A DNA stretch of 64,000 nt from contig NZ_CP127294.1 in NCBI RefSeq assembly GCF_030285625.1, positions 3,916,001 to 3,980,000 of the forward strand, read 5' to 3'. Both the position numbers and the translations under genes were made by a program. A model generated the notes under the pieces. It saw nothing but the letters and a program-made list of their open reading frames with translations, made no database searches and was not told where the DNA came from. This document shows, piece by piece, positions 41,958-50,576 of the stretch (its first letter is position 1; every line of letters begins with the position of its first letter). This DNA is from Amycolatopsis sp. 2-15 (GTDB lineage Bacteria > Actinomycetota > Actinomycetes > Mycobacteriales > Pseudonocardiaceae).

Positions 41958-43235
41958 TCAGGGGTGGGTGTGGCCCTTGCCCTTGTCCTTGGGTTTCCCC
42001 TTGGCTTTGTCGGCTGGATTGGCAGCCTTGTCGTCGCGGTTGGCCGTGAGAGCGCCAGGGCCGGGCAGTGAGGCCGGGCCTGGCGGGGCTGGTGGCCCAG
42101 CGATCGCCGTCGCAGGTGACTTTGCGGACGTCGCCGGTGAGGGGGCGGGGATGATCTGCACAGGCGTCGCCGAAGGGGCCGGGACGGTCATCGTGGGTGC
42201 TTCGGCGGCGGGAGTTGACGGGCGGGGCGCGTCGGGACTCGTGAGCGCCACGACAACTGCTGCCGCCGCGGCCGTGGCTGCGAGGCCGCTCAAGGCGATC
42301 GGGGTTCGTCGGCGCCGCGTGGAACCCGGCACGCGGGCCTGGCCAGTGACCGCGGTGCCGGTGTGCGTGGTCGTGGGCTGGCGCAGCATCTGCAATGCTT
42401 CGTGTGCGGTGGGGCGGTGCTCTGGTTCGCGGGCGGTCATGCGTGTGAGGGTGTGTGCGAGGGGACCGGGCAGCCCGTCGGGGATACGCGGAGACCGGTG
42501 CAGCCGCGCGAGTGCCGATTCGGCCATCGTGCCGGGATACTCCCGCTCCGCGGTCAAGCACTCGAGCAGGATGAGGCCGAGTGCGTAGACGTCGGCGGCC
42601 GGTCCGGCCGGTTCACCGGTGATCTGCTCCGGTGCGAGGTAGGCGGCCGTGCCGGTCACAAACCCGGTGCCGGTGATGTGGGTCGAGCCGAGTTCGTGGG
42701 CGATGCCGAAATCGCCGATCAGCGGGCCGTCGGGGCCGAGCAGGATGTTGGCGGGCTTGAGGTCCCGGTGCACGACGCGCCGGTTGTGCAGGTGTGCCAG
42801 CGACTCGGTGAGGCGGACCCCCAGCCCGGACACTTCTGCGGCCGGCAAGGGCCCGGCGAGCAGGCGCTCGGCGAGGTTTCCGCCGTCCACCAGCTGCATC
42901 ACCAGAAACGGCCTGCTGTGATCGGTCCCGCTGTCCAACACGGCCACCACCCCGGGGTGGTCGATACCGGCCTGGATGGTCTTCTCCCGGAGCCGCCGTA
43001 CCTGGTCCGCCGCGACGACGTCCCGGTCGTACACCTTGAGCGCGACCGGGCGGCCGAGCCTTCGATCGAACGCCCGGTAGACCCGCGCGGTACCTCCGCT
43101 GCCGATCAGGTGCTGGACCTCGTAGCGTCCGACGGTCAAAGCCAGAGGCTGGTCTGGATCATCCCGGGGCACAACGTCGCCACCGAGGGAGAACCGAGGA
43201 GCGGTGACGCCGTCGCTCGCTCGCTCGTCCGTCAT
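41958..43235 (-). CDS. Membrane-anchored serine/threonine protein kinase (PknB-like)
   Basis: A 425-residue Hanks-type kinase. The kinase domain (about 38-290) has the glycine loop GSGGTARVY, the ATP-binding Lys in VALKVYD (K67), catalytic VVHRDLKPANILL, DFG in LIGDFGIAHEL and the activation segment TGTAAYLAPEQ. A basic SIT region (STRRRRTP) precedes a single transmembrane helix at about 315-335. The extracytoplasmic part is Pro/Ala-rich and ends in a Lys-rich tail (KAKGKPKDKGKGHTHP), with no PASTA domains. It would transduce an outside or wall signal by phosphorylation; substrates are unknown. Confidence 0.93.
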   Translation of the reverse strand: MTDERASDGVTAPRFSLGGDVVPRDDPDQPLALTVGRYEVQHLIGSGGTARVYRAFDRRLGRPVALKVYDRDVVAADQVRRLREKTIQAGIDHPGVVAVLDSGTDHSRPFLVMQLVDGGNLAERLLAGPLPAAEVSGLGVRLTESLAHLHNRRVVHRDLKPANILLGPDGPLIGDFGIAHELGSTHITGTGFVTGTAAYLAPEQITGEPAGPAADVYALGLILLECLTAEREYPGTMAESALARLHRSPRIPDGLPGPLAHTLTRMTAREPEHRPTAHEALQMLRQPTTTHTGTAVTGQARVPGSTRRRRTPIALSGLAATAAAAAVVVALTSPDAPRPSTPAAEAPTMTVPAPSATPVQIIPAPSPATSAKSPATAIAGPPAPPGPASLPGPGALTANRDDKAANPADKAKGKPKDKGKGHTHP

Positions 43236-43476
43236 CGGCAGCTACCCCCATGTTGTCGGTGACCCACCAAGTATCCAGCGGCACAGTCCGCTAAACGAGA
43301 ATCAGGAAAGTGGTGCCACCAGTGCCCGGAGCGAGTTCCGTGATCGGCGACCGGCTGTCCGGCGAGCCGGACTGACTCGAGGTGGGGTCGAACGCGAGGA
43401 ACCGGGGCGGGACGGCGAACATAGCCGGGTGCCACTGGAGCTGACCGCGATGCCGTTGTAGAAGGTCGAAATTTGG
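43236..43476. other. Upstream region of the kinase gene
   Basis: A 240-bp stretch ending in the acyl-CoA synthetase fragment. It likely carries the kinase promoter on the minus strand. Nothing else recognised. Confidence 0.3.
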
Positions 43477-43681
43477 GTGATTCGCGCGCAGGTCGCCGCG
43501 GCGCGGGGAGCGTTGAAGGCGCTGGGCGTCGCGAAGGGCGACCGCGTGGTGGCGCTGGCGCCGAACTGCCCGCAGACGCTCGTCGCGTTCCTGGCGGCGG
43601 CGTCGCTGGGCGCGATCTGGTCGTCGTGCTCACCCGACTTCGGCGTGCGCGCGATTTCCGACCGCTTCACGCAGATCGCCC
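43477..43681 (+). pseudogene. Acetoacetyl-CoA synthetase (AMP-binding) fragment
   Basis: [20 protein letters not shown], then a [20 protein letters not shown] segment and [15 protein letters not shown] match the N-terminal region of acetoacetate/propionyl-CoA-ligase-type AMP-binding enzymes. Only about 68 codons remain, broken on both sides; the right side runs directly into the duplicated ANTAR flank. Confidence 0.7.
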
Positions 43682-43806
43682 GCGCGCGGCACCCGCCCAC
43701 CGTTCGGCGTGTTTCCCGCGAGGATGATCGGATAGGCCCCGTGGTGGCGTGCCGGCGAAGACCACCCTGTGGCCTGGAGAGGGCGTATCCGCAGGTGGTC
43801 CCTCGG

Positions 43807-44016
43807 TCAAGCAGCGGCTGTGGGGCCACCTTGCGGTTCCGCGGGGACGGTGGACAGAAACTCGTCCACGAATGCTCGCGCGACGTCGCGGAGCTTGACG
43901 TTGGTGTCCTGGGACAGCCTCACGAGGCCGGCGAACGCCTCCTGCGGGCCGCAGCGGCGCTGGGCCATCCGCACCCCTTTGGCCTGCTCGATCCCTCCTC
44001 GGGTCTGCAGCGCCCG
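43807..44016 (-). pseudogene. Short ANTAR protein (copy 2), 5'-truncated
   Basis: The minus strand reads [39 protein letters not shown] and [20 protein letters not shown], ending GGPTAAA at 43807. It is the same protein as at 36360 but lacks the N-terminal 35-40 residues; upstream sequence instead belongs to the DUF3618 relic. Key changes (VIEQ to GIEQ, VLMA to VRMA) also suggest decay. Confidence 0.8.
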
Positions 44017-44056
44017 GTGAGGGTCGGGGCGGAGGCGTAGCAGGGTGTGGTAGCCG

Positions 44057-44674
44057 GTGTTCCGGAAGACCACCCAGCGGGAGCTGAGTGCCGATGTGAA
44101 CGCGTTGAGCGAGAAGGTCACTCCCAGCCGGATCGTGCAGCGGCGCGTCGGGCGTGTCCGCTCGGCGATGACGAATGCCAAGGACAAGGTGATGGGCACT
44201 GGCGAGGACATCCCGGTCGGCGAAGGACGCCCTCGGATCGGTCACGTCTCACACCGGTTCTCTGGCCTCCGACGCGGCCGACCAGGTGCGGTCCGCCGCG
44301 GCTTCCGCGGCGGAAACGCTGGGTGAAACCCCGAAGCCGGTTCGCCGCGGAACCGAGGGCAACCCGCTCGCCGCCGGCCTGATCGCCTTCGGCGCGGGCT
44401 GGCTGGTCGCCTCGTTGCTGCCGGGCACCGAGCGGGAGCGGGAGGTCGTGGGCCAAGCGAGGATCTCGCGCGCGAACACGCCCAGCCAGTCGTGGAGCAG
44501 GCCGCGCGGGAGATGAAGGACAATCTGGCCGAGCCCGTGCAGCGGGCCGTCGAGTCGATCAAATCCACGGCCGGTGAGGCCGTCTCGACCGTCACGGACG
44601 AGCCACAGTCTGCTGCCGGCGACGTCGGGGACCACGCGCGCCAAGCGAAGGAGAACGTGCGGGATCACACGTGA
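44057..44674 (+). pseudogene. DUF3618-type membrane-associated protein, frameshifted
   Basis: Three frames carry one protein in order: TQRELSADVNALSEKVTPSR and NAKDKVMGTGEDI; then, after about 44220, AASAAAETLGETPKPV and NPLAAGLIAFGAGWLVASLL (a membrane segment); then, after about 44475, EQAAREMKDNLAEPVQRAVE and DHARQAKENVRDHT. DUF3618 proteins have this layout of a helical lead, one hydrophobic helix and a helical tail. The 5' end is joined to the broken ANTAR copy. Two indels plus truncation make it a pseudogene. Confidence 0.72.
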
Positions 44675-44908
44675 GGTCGGGTGTCGGTGCTGCGACCGCG
44701 TACCGTCGCACCACCGGCTCGACCCGCCCGCGCTGAGGACAACCCGGAAGTGGCCGGCTCAGCGGTCGCATCAACCGGCGGGACCGGCCGTTGGCCGGCG
44801 CATCACCCCTCATCGACGGCGGGCTCACACCGATGGGCGTTCAGGCCGGCACGGCCCTTTCAGACCGGAGGTGGCGCACTTCCCGACGCGGTGGCCGGCG
44901 AGGGCGCA

Positions 44909-46075
44909 TCAGACGTCGCGGAGGTGCTTCAGAGCCGCCGACAGCAACGGCCGGTGCCCTTCGTACAGCTTCCCTCCAGCACCCTCGATCGCCGTCACGA
45001 GTCCGTCCAGGCTGGCGAACGGACCCCACAAGACCGCGGCCGCGTCGTCACCCGCGGTGGCCGTAAGCGGTTCCTCGATCTGGTAGAGCGCCACCGTGCT
45101 CGACGCCCACGCGTGATCGGTGTTCCGCCAGTCGTCCACGTAGGTCCGCGTCAGAATCTTCGGATCCATACCGGCCAGGTCTACATCGGTTTCCTCGCGC
45201 AGCTCGCGGACCAGCGCGCGCTCTGCGGTCTCACCCGGGTCGACCATGCCGCCGGGGATGGCCCACTCCGCGCAGTCCTGGCGCAGGATGAGCAGCACCT
45301 GTGGTTCCGCACCGCCGGCGCCGGCCACGACGATCGGGTCTGCGGCCTGGTTCTCGCCCCATTTTCCGAGGTGCCGTCCACACCTTCCGGTGCGGCCGGT
45401 GGGGTTCAGCGGCCGACGCCGCTCATCGAGCCGGTACGGCACCAGGGCAGCCGCCTGCCGGTCAGCCCAGTCCGGGACATCGCTCGGCGTCGCGTAGGGA
45501 TCAGCCCAACCTTCACGCACGCTGCGTTCCAGTCCAGCGCCCACGAGTTCCGACGGGGTGATGTCCACCGGGATGTATCCCGGCCACGGCGTGGACCATG
45601 AGCGCATCGTGTCCGGCACCCGCGAGCCGGCGTGGCTCACCCCGCTGCGGCTTCCGGTCGCCCACAACTCGGCCGGCCCCGGCTCCCCGAGGTCGTCCCG
45701 ACAACGTTGCGCGGTGGCCCGGGGCACGCCCATGGCCGCCGCCAGCTGGCCGTACGACCCGCCGTCGCGTGTGTGCGCCCGGATTCCGGCGGAACGCACA
45801 CCCTCGAGATGGGCCAGCAGCCCGCACACGTCCCGCAGCAACCGCTCGTCCCACGCCAGTCCGGTATCGCCCGGACGGTCCTTGAGGGTGGTCTCGTCTC
45901 CCAGGGACTCGGCGTCACGCCCCTTCCGCATCGCCGCCAGCCCCACCAGCACCGTGTCCAGCGCCTCTGCCAACTCCGCCGCATCGGTTCCCAGTGCAGC
46001 TCTCTGATCCTCGGTCAGGGACAGCACCAAGTCCGGGCCACCCCGTCGCGCCTCGGCGCCTTCGCGGCAATTCAC
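44909..46075 (-). CDS. NUDIX hydrolase (NUDT9-like) with N-terminal helical/HTH extension
   Basis: A 388-residue protein. The C-terminal part (about 170-385) has the NUDT9-type lead GYIPVDITPSELVGAG, WADP and WADRQAAALVPYRLDERRRP, then the Nudix box GGMVDPGETAERALVRELRE followed by ETDVDL. Box residues G-x5-E-x7-RE-x2-EE can be traced; the last Gly is Asp. Relatives cleave ADP-ribose. The N-terminal 165 residues are unusual: a Leu/Ala-rich helical region (AELAEALDTVLVGLAAMRK) and a helix-turn-helix-like QLAAAMGVPRATAQRCRDDL. It could be a sensor or regulator linked to ADP-ribose or NAD levels (inference). Confidence 0.8.
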   Translation of the reverse strand: MNCREGAEARRGGPDLVLSLTEDQRAALGTDAAELAEALDTVLVGLAAMRKGRDAESLGDETTLKDRPGDTGLAWDERLLRDVCGLLAHLEGVRSAGIRAHTRDGGSYGQLAAAMGVPRATAQRCRDDLGEPGPAELWATGSRSGVSHAGSRVPDTMRSWSTPWPGYIPVDITPSELVGAGLERSVREGWADPYATPSDVPDWADRQAAALVPYRLDERRRPLNPTGRTGRCGRHLGKWGENQAADPIVVAGAGGAEPQVLLILRQDCAEWAIPGGMVDPGETAERALVRELREETDVDLAGMDPKILTRTYVDDWRNTDHAWASSTVALYQIEEPLTATAGDDAAAVLWGPFASLDGLVTAIEGAGGKLYEGHRPLLSAALKHLRDV

Positions 46076-46156
46076 ACCGCTTCAACTCCCGTAGTGGTTC
46101 GCCTCCCAGACCCAATACACGCAGATGCGTATGGGCGCCTACGCTTTCGCTCGGCC

Positions 46157-46324
46157 TCAACGCGGGTCCATACCGCCGTGATCGCCGCCGCCCTCGTCTT
46201 CTGTCCTGGCGCCCGGTGTCTCCGGAGGTTGGTCGCGGAAGGTCGGTTCGGTGTGTTCGTCACCGAAGTCAGCGTCTTCTTCCATGCTTTCCGCGGTGAC
46301 CGGGTCGATTTCGGGTGTGCTCAT
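46157..46324 (-). CDS. Small very acidic protein
   Basis: A 55-residue ORF with a near-ideal ribosome site (GGAGGAAAC, then ATG at 46324) and a TGA at 46157. The sequence is MSTPEIDPVTAESMEEDADF followed by GDEHTEPTFRDQPPETPGAR and an Asp/Gly-rich end. It is strongly acidic and likely disordered. No family recognised. It is downstream of the broken BrkB gene, possibly once in its operon, and upstream of the NUDIX gene on the same strand. Confidence 0.6.
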   Translation of the reverse strand: MSTPEIDPVTAESMEEDADFGDEHTEPTFRDQPPETPGARTEDEGGGDHGGMDPR

Positions 46325-46446
46325 GTTTCCTCCACGGGCGTAGCCGGTTCACCGGCCGATGTCTGCCGGAGTGCCCCTGGCCCGGCGAATACCACGCCAG
46401 CGCTCGTCCAAACCGAGGAGCGGCAACGGGCCGGTCGGCGGCGCGC

Positions 46447-47058
46447 TCATTCCCGCGCGACCTCGCCGGACACGGCGTCCGCTTCGTCAGCGTCCATCGC
46501 CGTGGTGTCGCGCGCAGGAACGGCTCGTCTTCACCACCCCCGCCGCCCGCCTCGAGCCGGAGGCCGCGGGCCAGCTCGGCGTCCAGCTCGGCACCGAGCA
46601 GCAGGGCGATGTTGGAGATCCACAGCCACACCAGGAACACGATGACCCCGGCGAGCGACCCGTAAGTCTTGTTGTACGAACCGAAATTGGCCACGTAGAG
46701 CGCAAATCCCGCCGAGGCCAGCACCCACAGCACGACGGCGACCAGTCCGCCGGGCGTGAGCCACCGGAAGCTCGGCTGCCGCACGTTGGGGCCGGCCCAG
46801 TAGAGCAGTGCGAACACCAGGCTGACGAGAACTGCGATCACCGGCCACTTCGCGATCTCCCACACCAGGACCCCGGTCCGGCCCACCCCGAGCAGCTCGC
46901 CCAGGCGCTACGCGACGGTTCCGGTCGCCACCACCCCGAGCGCGCAAACCACCAGGACCACCACGACGCCGACCGTCAGCGCCACGCGCAGCGGGACGAC
47001 CTTCCACGTCTGTCCGACCGTGCGCGGTCCGACGGTGCGGGACGCCAACGCGAAGTAA
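46447..47058 (-). pseudogene. YihY/BrkB-family membrane protein, broken
   Basis: The minus strand shows consecutive BrkB pieces: WKVVPLRVALTVGVVVVLVV, then an in-frame TAG (near 46908), then ELLGVGRTGVLVWEIAKWPV, FALLYWAGPNV, SFRWLTPGGLVAVVLWVLAS and YGSLAGVIVFLVWLWISNIA. A frameshift near 46530 precedes the end TAMDADEADAVSGEVARE (stop 46447). The N-terminal third is missing, cut off at the TetR promoter. These proteins have six helices and unknown function. Confidence 0.78.
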
Positions 47059-47119
47059 ATCGATCGCTGAACTTGAAGCTGGCAGGCGGTCGGCGAGATG
47101 TAAAACGATCGCTATACTT
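47056..47119 (+). promoter_or_regulatory. Tandem operators and leaderless promoter of tetR copy 3
   Basis: Two 19-mers, TAAATCGATCGCTGAACTT (47056-47074) and TAAAACGATCGCTATACTT (47101-47119), match at 16 of 19 positions, start 45 bp apart and share the palindromic CGATCG-type core. TATACT at 47113-47118 is a good -10 box only seven bases before the ATG at 47125, implying a leaderless mRNA. Binding at both sites would repress the gene. Confidence 0.65.
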
Positions 47120-47124
47120 AGGGT

Positions 47125-47733
47125 ATGGGAACGAGTGAGGTGACGGTCGCTGCCCCCGCGGGCGGGCGTGGGGCGCGTCAGCGCATCCTGCGTGCTGCGG
47201 CCGAGTTGTTCGCGAGCGATGGCATACACGCCACCGGCATTGCGAAGCTGACAGCCGTGGCGCACGTGTCCACGCGGACGTTCTATCAGCACTTTCCGAG
47301 CAAGGAAGCGCTGGTGAGCGCGTATGTGCAGTGGATCGAGTCGGACGAGGAGGTCCTCGCCGAGTCCGCGCTGGAACGCAGCGACCTCAGTGCGCGCGAG
47401 CGGCTCCTGGAGCTGTTCGCCGAACGTCCGGCCGGCCCGGCTTCGGCAACGGTGGTGCGCGGTTGTCCGCTGCACAACGCCGCCGTCGAAGCCGCCGGGA
47501 CGATGCCCGAAGCCGCGGCATTGGTCGAGCGTCACAAGAGGGAACTCGCCGCGCGTCTGATCAAGACCGCCGCCGAGGCGGGCGCGCGCGAGCCCGAAGT
47601 CCTGGGCCGGCGGCTCGCGGTGCTGTTCGAGGGCGCTCGCGCGCTCTCGACCTCGCTCAACGACCCCCGCCCGTTCGAAGACGCCCAGGAACTCGCCCAA
47701 ACGCTCATCGACGCGGCGGCCGGACCCGCCTGA
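47125..47733 (+). CDS. TetR-family regulator (copy 3)
   Basis: A 202-residue TetR protein. The N-terminal HTH reads RQRILRAAAELFASDGIHAT, GIAKLTAVAHVSTRTFYQHF and PSKEALV. The ligand-binding part includes VVRGCPLHNAAVEAAGTMPE and ends with a Pro-rich acidic tail. The start ATG has no ribosome site but a -10 box immediately upstream, so translation is probably leaderless. It presumably controls itself through the tandem operators; the next intact divergent gene on its left was BrkB, now broken, which may have been the regulated target. Confidence 0.9.
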   Translation: MGTSEVTVAAPAGGRGARQRILRAAAELFASDGIHATGIAKLTAVAHVSTRTFYQHFPSKEALVSAYVQWIESDEEVLAESALERSDLSARERLLELFAERPAGPASATVVRGCPLHNAAVEAAGTMPEAAALVERHKRELAARLIKTAAEAGAREPEVLGRRLAVLFEGARALSTSLNDPRPFEDAQELAQTLIDAAAGPA

Positions 47734-48126
47734 GGTCGGTCTTCGGCTGAGGTTGTCGGCTTCTCGCCACCGGACGGCGTCGTCCGGGCCGGTCGTCGAC
47801 GCCGGCCTTACTGGGCAGGCTGGGGCCGTGTCCGTGTCGAGCCGGCCGTCGGCGCCAGCAGCCAGCCCGCACGTTTGCGCGTGCGCAGTCGCCTGCGTGC
47901 GTGGCTCGGACGTACCGGGCTCAACGCCAGGCCCGGCTGGTCGGCTTCCGTCGGCGGGGCCTGATCAAGGCGCTGGCCGTGACCGGGCCGGCGCCGCCGA
48001 CCCGTACGGCCTACGAGCGGTGGGAATGTACGTGCATATACACGTGCCGTCTTGCGTGAGACCGGACCGCGTTCGCAGCGAAGCCCTCGTCCCCGACACC
48101 AGCCGCGGCGCCGGCGGCTGAACCCA
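47734..48126. other. Stretch without an intact gene
   Basis: About 390 bases between the TetR gene and a LigD fragment. A plus-strand frame RRRGLIKALAVTGPAPPTRT is coding-like near 47930-48020 but has no start or family. A short inverted repeat (ACGTG-N6-CACGT) lies near 48030-48045. Confidence 0.35.
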
Positions 48127-48297
48127 ATGCCCGAGAAGCAGCTGACCGTGCAGGTTGGGGAACGTCGGCTGACGCTGTCCAACCTGTACAAACTGCTTTA
48201 TCCGAGTGGGTGCACCAAAGGCGACGTCGTGCGGTACTACACGCACATCGCCCCGCGCCTGCTCCCCCACATCAGCCGCCGGCCGATCACGATGGTG
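48127..48297 (+). pseudogene. LigD polymerase-domain N-terminal fragment
   Basis: MPEKQLTVQVGERRLTLSNL, then a YKLLYPSGCTKGDVVRYYTH segment and LLPHISRRPITMV: 57 residues matching the start of the gene at 38046, with different substitutions (so not a recent copy). After RRPITMV the match ends and the frame runs into unrelated sequence antisense to the desaturase end. An isolated relic. Confidence 0.75.
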
Positions 48298-48371
48298 CTT
48301 ATCCGGACCAGAACTCATCACTGTGGTCGGAAAGCCGGTCGTCGAGGTAGCTCTCGTAGGCGGCCGACCTG

Positions 48372-49427
48372 CTAGGCCTCGCGCAGCGGTGCGCTGGTGT
48401 CGTGAAGGTGGGCCAGTACGTAGCGGTAGGAGCGCAGCAGTCCGCACTGGGCGTAGTCGATCCCTTGTGCGGTGCAGAAGTTCCGAACGAGCGGTTGGGC
48501 GCGGCGGAGGTTGACGCGGGGCATGCCGGGGAACAAGTGGTGCTCGATCTGGTAGTTCAGGCCACCCAACGCGAAGTCGACCCAGGGGCCGCCACGGACG
48601 TTGCGGCTGGTGAGAACCTGCCGGTGCAGGAAACCCGGGACGGCGCCGCCGGTGTAGGTGGGCATGCCCTTGTGGCCGGGCGCGAAGGAGCATCCCATGT
48701 AGACACCCCACAGTCCTTGGTGGACAGCGATGAAAGCGATCGCCACCGGCGGTGACAAGACCGTGAACACCGCGGTCAGGTAGATCGCGAGGTGTGCGAG
48801 CTGAAGAAGAGCTTCGCTGCGCCTGTGGTCCACGTCCCCGCGCCACACGGCCTGGACGCCGGCCCAATGCAGACTGAGGCCCTCCAACAGGAGCAGCGGG
48901 AAGAACAGCGCCGCCTGGTGCTTGGCGGTCCAGCGGACGAGTCCACGCCGGTCGCGGGTCTGGCTTCGGGTGAAGGCGAGCAGGGGAATGTCGAGGTCGG
49001 GGTCGGCGTCCTCGTGGTTGGGCTGCGCGTGGTGGCGATTGTGCTTGCCCATCCACCAGCCGTAACTGATGCCGACGAGGCCACCGAGGACCCGGCCGAG
49101 CCGGTCATTGGCTTCGCGCCCGTGAAAGATCTGCCGGTGCCCGGCGTCGTGGCCGAGAAACGCGAGCTGCGCGGACATCACCGCAAAGAACACGGCGATT
49201 CCGAGCTGCCACCAGGAGTCGCCGACCACGACGAACGCAACGCATCCGCCAGCGAAGGCGAGGAGGGTGCCCCCGATCTTGACCGCGTAGTAGCCGTACC
49301 GGCGGCGTAGAAGACCCGCCGAGCGCACCTTTCGGGCGAGCTCACGGTAGTGGTGGTCGCCCTGGCTTCGGGGCGTCGCTACGGCAGGGCGAACACTGGC
49401 TGAGGCCGGTTCAGCGGGCACGGGCAT
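48372..49427 (-). CDS. Membrane fatty acid desaturase (copy 2)
   Basis: A 351-residue di-iron desaturase closely related to the 13594 gene along its whole length. Histidine boxes are HDAGH, HNRHH and QIEHH; shared blocks include GVYMGCSFAPGHKGMPTY and DPDLDIPLLAFTRSQ. The N-terminus (MPVPAEPASASVRPAV) differs. The start ATG at 49427 has GGAAGGACCAGC upstream. It inserts double bonds into membrane acyl chains. Unlike copy 1 it has no DUF5994 partner and sits between a LigD fragment and an unassigned stretch, so it is in the eroded zone, but it looks fully intact. Confidence 0.92.
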   Translation of the reverse strand: MPVPAEPASASVRPAVATPRSQGDHHYRELARKVRSAGLLRRRYGYYAVKIGGTLLAFAGGCVAFVVVGDSWWQLGIAVFFAVMSAQLAFLGHDAGHRQIFHGREANDRLGRVLGGLVGISYGWWMGKHNRHHAQPNHEDADPDLDIPLLAFTRSQTRDRRGLVRWTAKHQAALFFPLLLLEGLSLHWAGVQAVWRGDVDHRRSEALLQLAHLAIYLTAVFTVLSPPVAIAFIAVHQGLWGVYMGCSFAPGHKGMPTYTGGAVPGFLHRQVLTSRNVRGGPWVDFALGGLNYQIEHHLFPGMPRVNLRRAQPLVRNFCTAQGIDYAQCGLLRSYRYVLAHLHDTSAPLREA

Positions 49428-50183
49428 GCTGGTCCTTCCCGGATTCCTACGTCGCCGAGGTCCGGGGCGAGTTACTGGACTGGATCATCGGATTCCCCAG
49501 GGGCGGGAAACCCAAACACGCCCGACCCGCGTCAATCTCGACCCGCTCACCGGCGGCGATCTCGGCCGCGAACACATCCCCCGCATCCTCGTGCAGCCGG
49601 CAGCCACACACTCCCAGCCGTCTACAGCTCGCGGCGGACCACCGCGACCGGCGAGCCGGCGAACCCTGTGAACACCTCATCGAGCGCCCACCAGGGTTAC
49701 CACCGGGCCGGGCTTAGGCTCGCTCACCAATGCCATAGATTCGCCTGGCTCCCGTGGGGACGCTGCCGATGCGCATCGAGACTGCAGCATTCGGCGTAGG
49801 GCGGCACTCGAATTCACCGCTCGCGCGTCGCCATCCACTCCGCTGTGACCCGCGGCACGAGACGGCTCTTCCCACCCGCGGAAGCCGCGTTTCTCCTCTG
49901 CCCGCCGCACGACGAACGCAGCACCGAACTGGTTGGGCTGCCGATGCTCAACCCTCACCCCGTGTCGACTGTGCACGGGTCGTTGCCACCGGGCCCGAGG
50001 CCTGGTGTAGCCACGGCTTCTCGCTGATCGTCGGAATCGTCGGAGCAGGAGCAGCTCAGACCCTCGCGTGACGACCTCCCGCTTCCTTCGAGCTTTCCCG
50101 CTCCGGTCCGGCGGCGAATGCCACGGCGTAGAGGTTGCACCTGGGGAGGTGTACCGCGCGGGTCGGCGGTGCACCTCGCAGGC
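49428..50183. other. Stretch without a supported gene
   Basis: About 750 bases between the desaturase and merR genes. Several frames are open by GC composition, but none has a ribosome site, family match or consistent codon use. A short plus-strand piece, YVAEVRGELLDWIIGFP at about 49450-49500, could be a coding relic. Confidence 0.4.
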
Positions 50184-50522
50184 TCAGCCGGCGGGTTGTT
50201 GACTGGTGTCGCGCTGCTGGGCTTCGTGGAGTTGGTCTTCGAGGGAGATGATGCGGCATGCGGCGTCGATGGCGGTGCCCTCGTCGACGAGTTCTCGCAC
50301 TCGCGCGGCGATGCGCAGCTGGTGCCGCGAGTAGCGGCGGTGCCCGCCGGCGGAGCGCTGTGGCTCGATCAGGCCGCCTTCATCCAGGCTGCGCAAGAAG
50401 TTCTGGGTGGTGCCGAGCATGTCCGCGGCCCGGCCCATGGTGTAGGCGGGGTACTGGTCGTCGTCGAATTTGTCAGCCCCGCCCGAACCGGGTGCGGGGG
50501 CGTTGCGTTGGTCAGGAGTCAT
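50184..50522 (-). CDS. MerR-family transcription regulator
   Basis: A 112-residue MerR-type protein. After an acidic lead, the winged-helix domain reads YTMGRAADMLGTTQNFLRSL, then DEGGLIEPQRSAGGHRRYSR and HQLRIAARVRELVDEGTAID. A short C-terminal helix (CRIISLEDQLHEAQQRD) forms the dimer coil. No effector domain or metal-binding cysteine cluster is present. This size and the GGHRRYS wing are typical of actinobacterial HspR-like or small MerR proteins. A perfect 36-bp palindrome lies 18 bp upstream of the start, which may be its operator. Confidence 0.9.
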   Translation of the reverse strand: MTPDQRNAPAPGSGGADKFDDDQYPAYTMGRAADMLGTTQNFLRSLDEGGLIEPQRSAGGHRRYSRHQLRIAARVRELVDEGTAIDAACRIISLEDQLHEAQQRDTSQQPAG

Positions 50523-50540
50523 TCCACCTCCACGTCACAA

Positions 50541-50576
50541 GGGACCCCGGATGCCGTGCACGGCATCCGGGGTCCC
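50541..50576. repeat. Perfect 36-bp palindrome upstream of merR
   Basis: GGGACCCCGGATGCCGTG (50541-50558) is followed directly by its exact reverse complement CACGGCATCCGGGGTCCC (50559-50576), with no spacer. It starts 18 bp upstream of the merR ATG. It could be an operator, or a hairpin in the 5' UTR. There is no T tract and no gene ending here from the right, so a terminator is less likely. Confidence 0.85.

Noticed and set aside
49677..50174. Minus-strand frame of 165 codons before merR
   Set aside because: Arg/Ser-rich low-quality composition, no ribosome site, no family.
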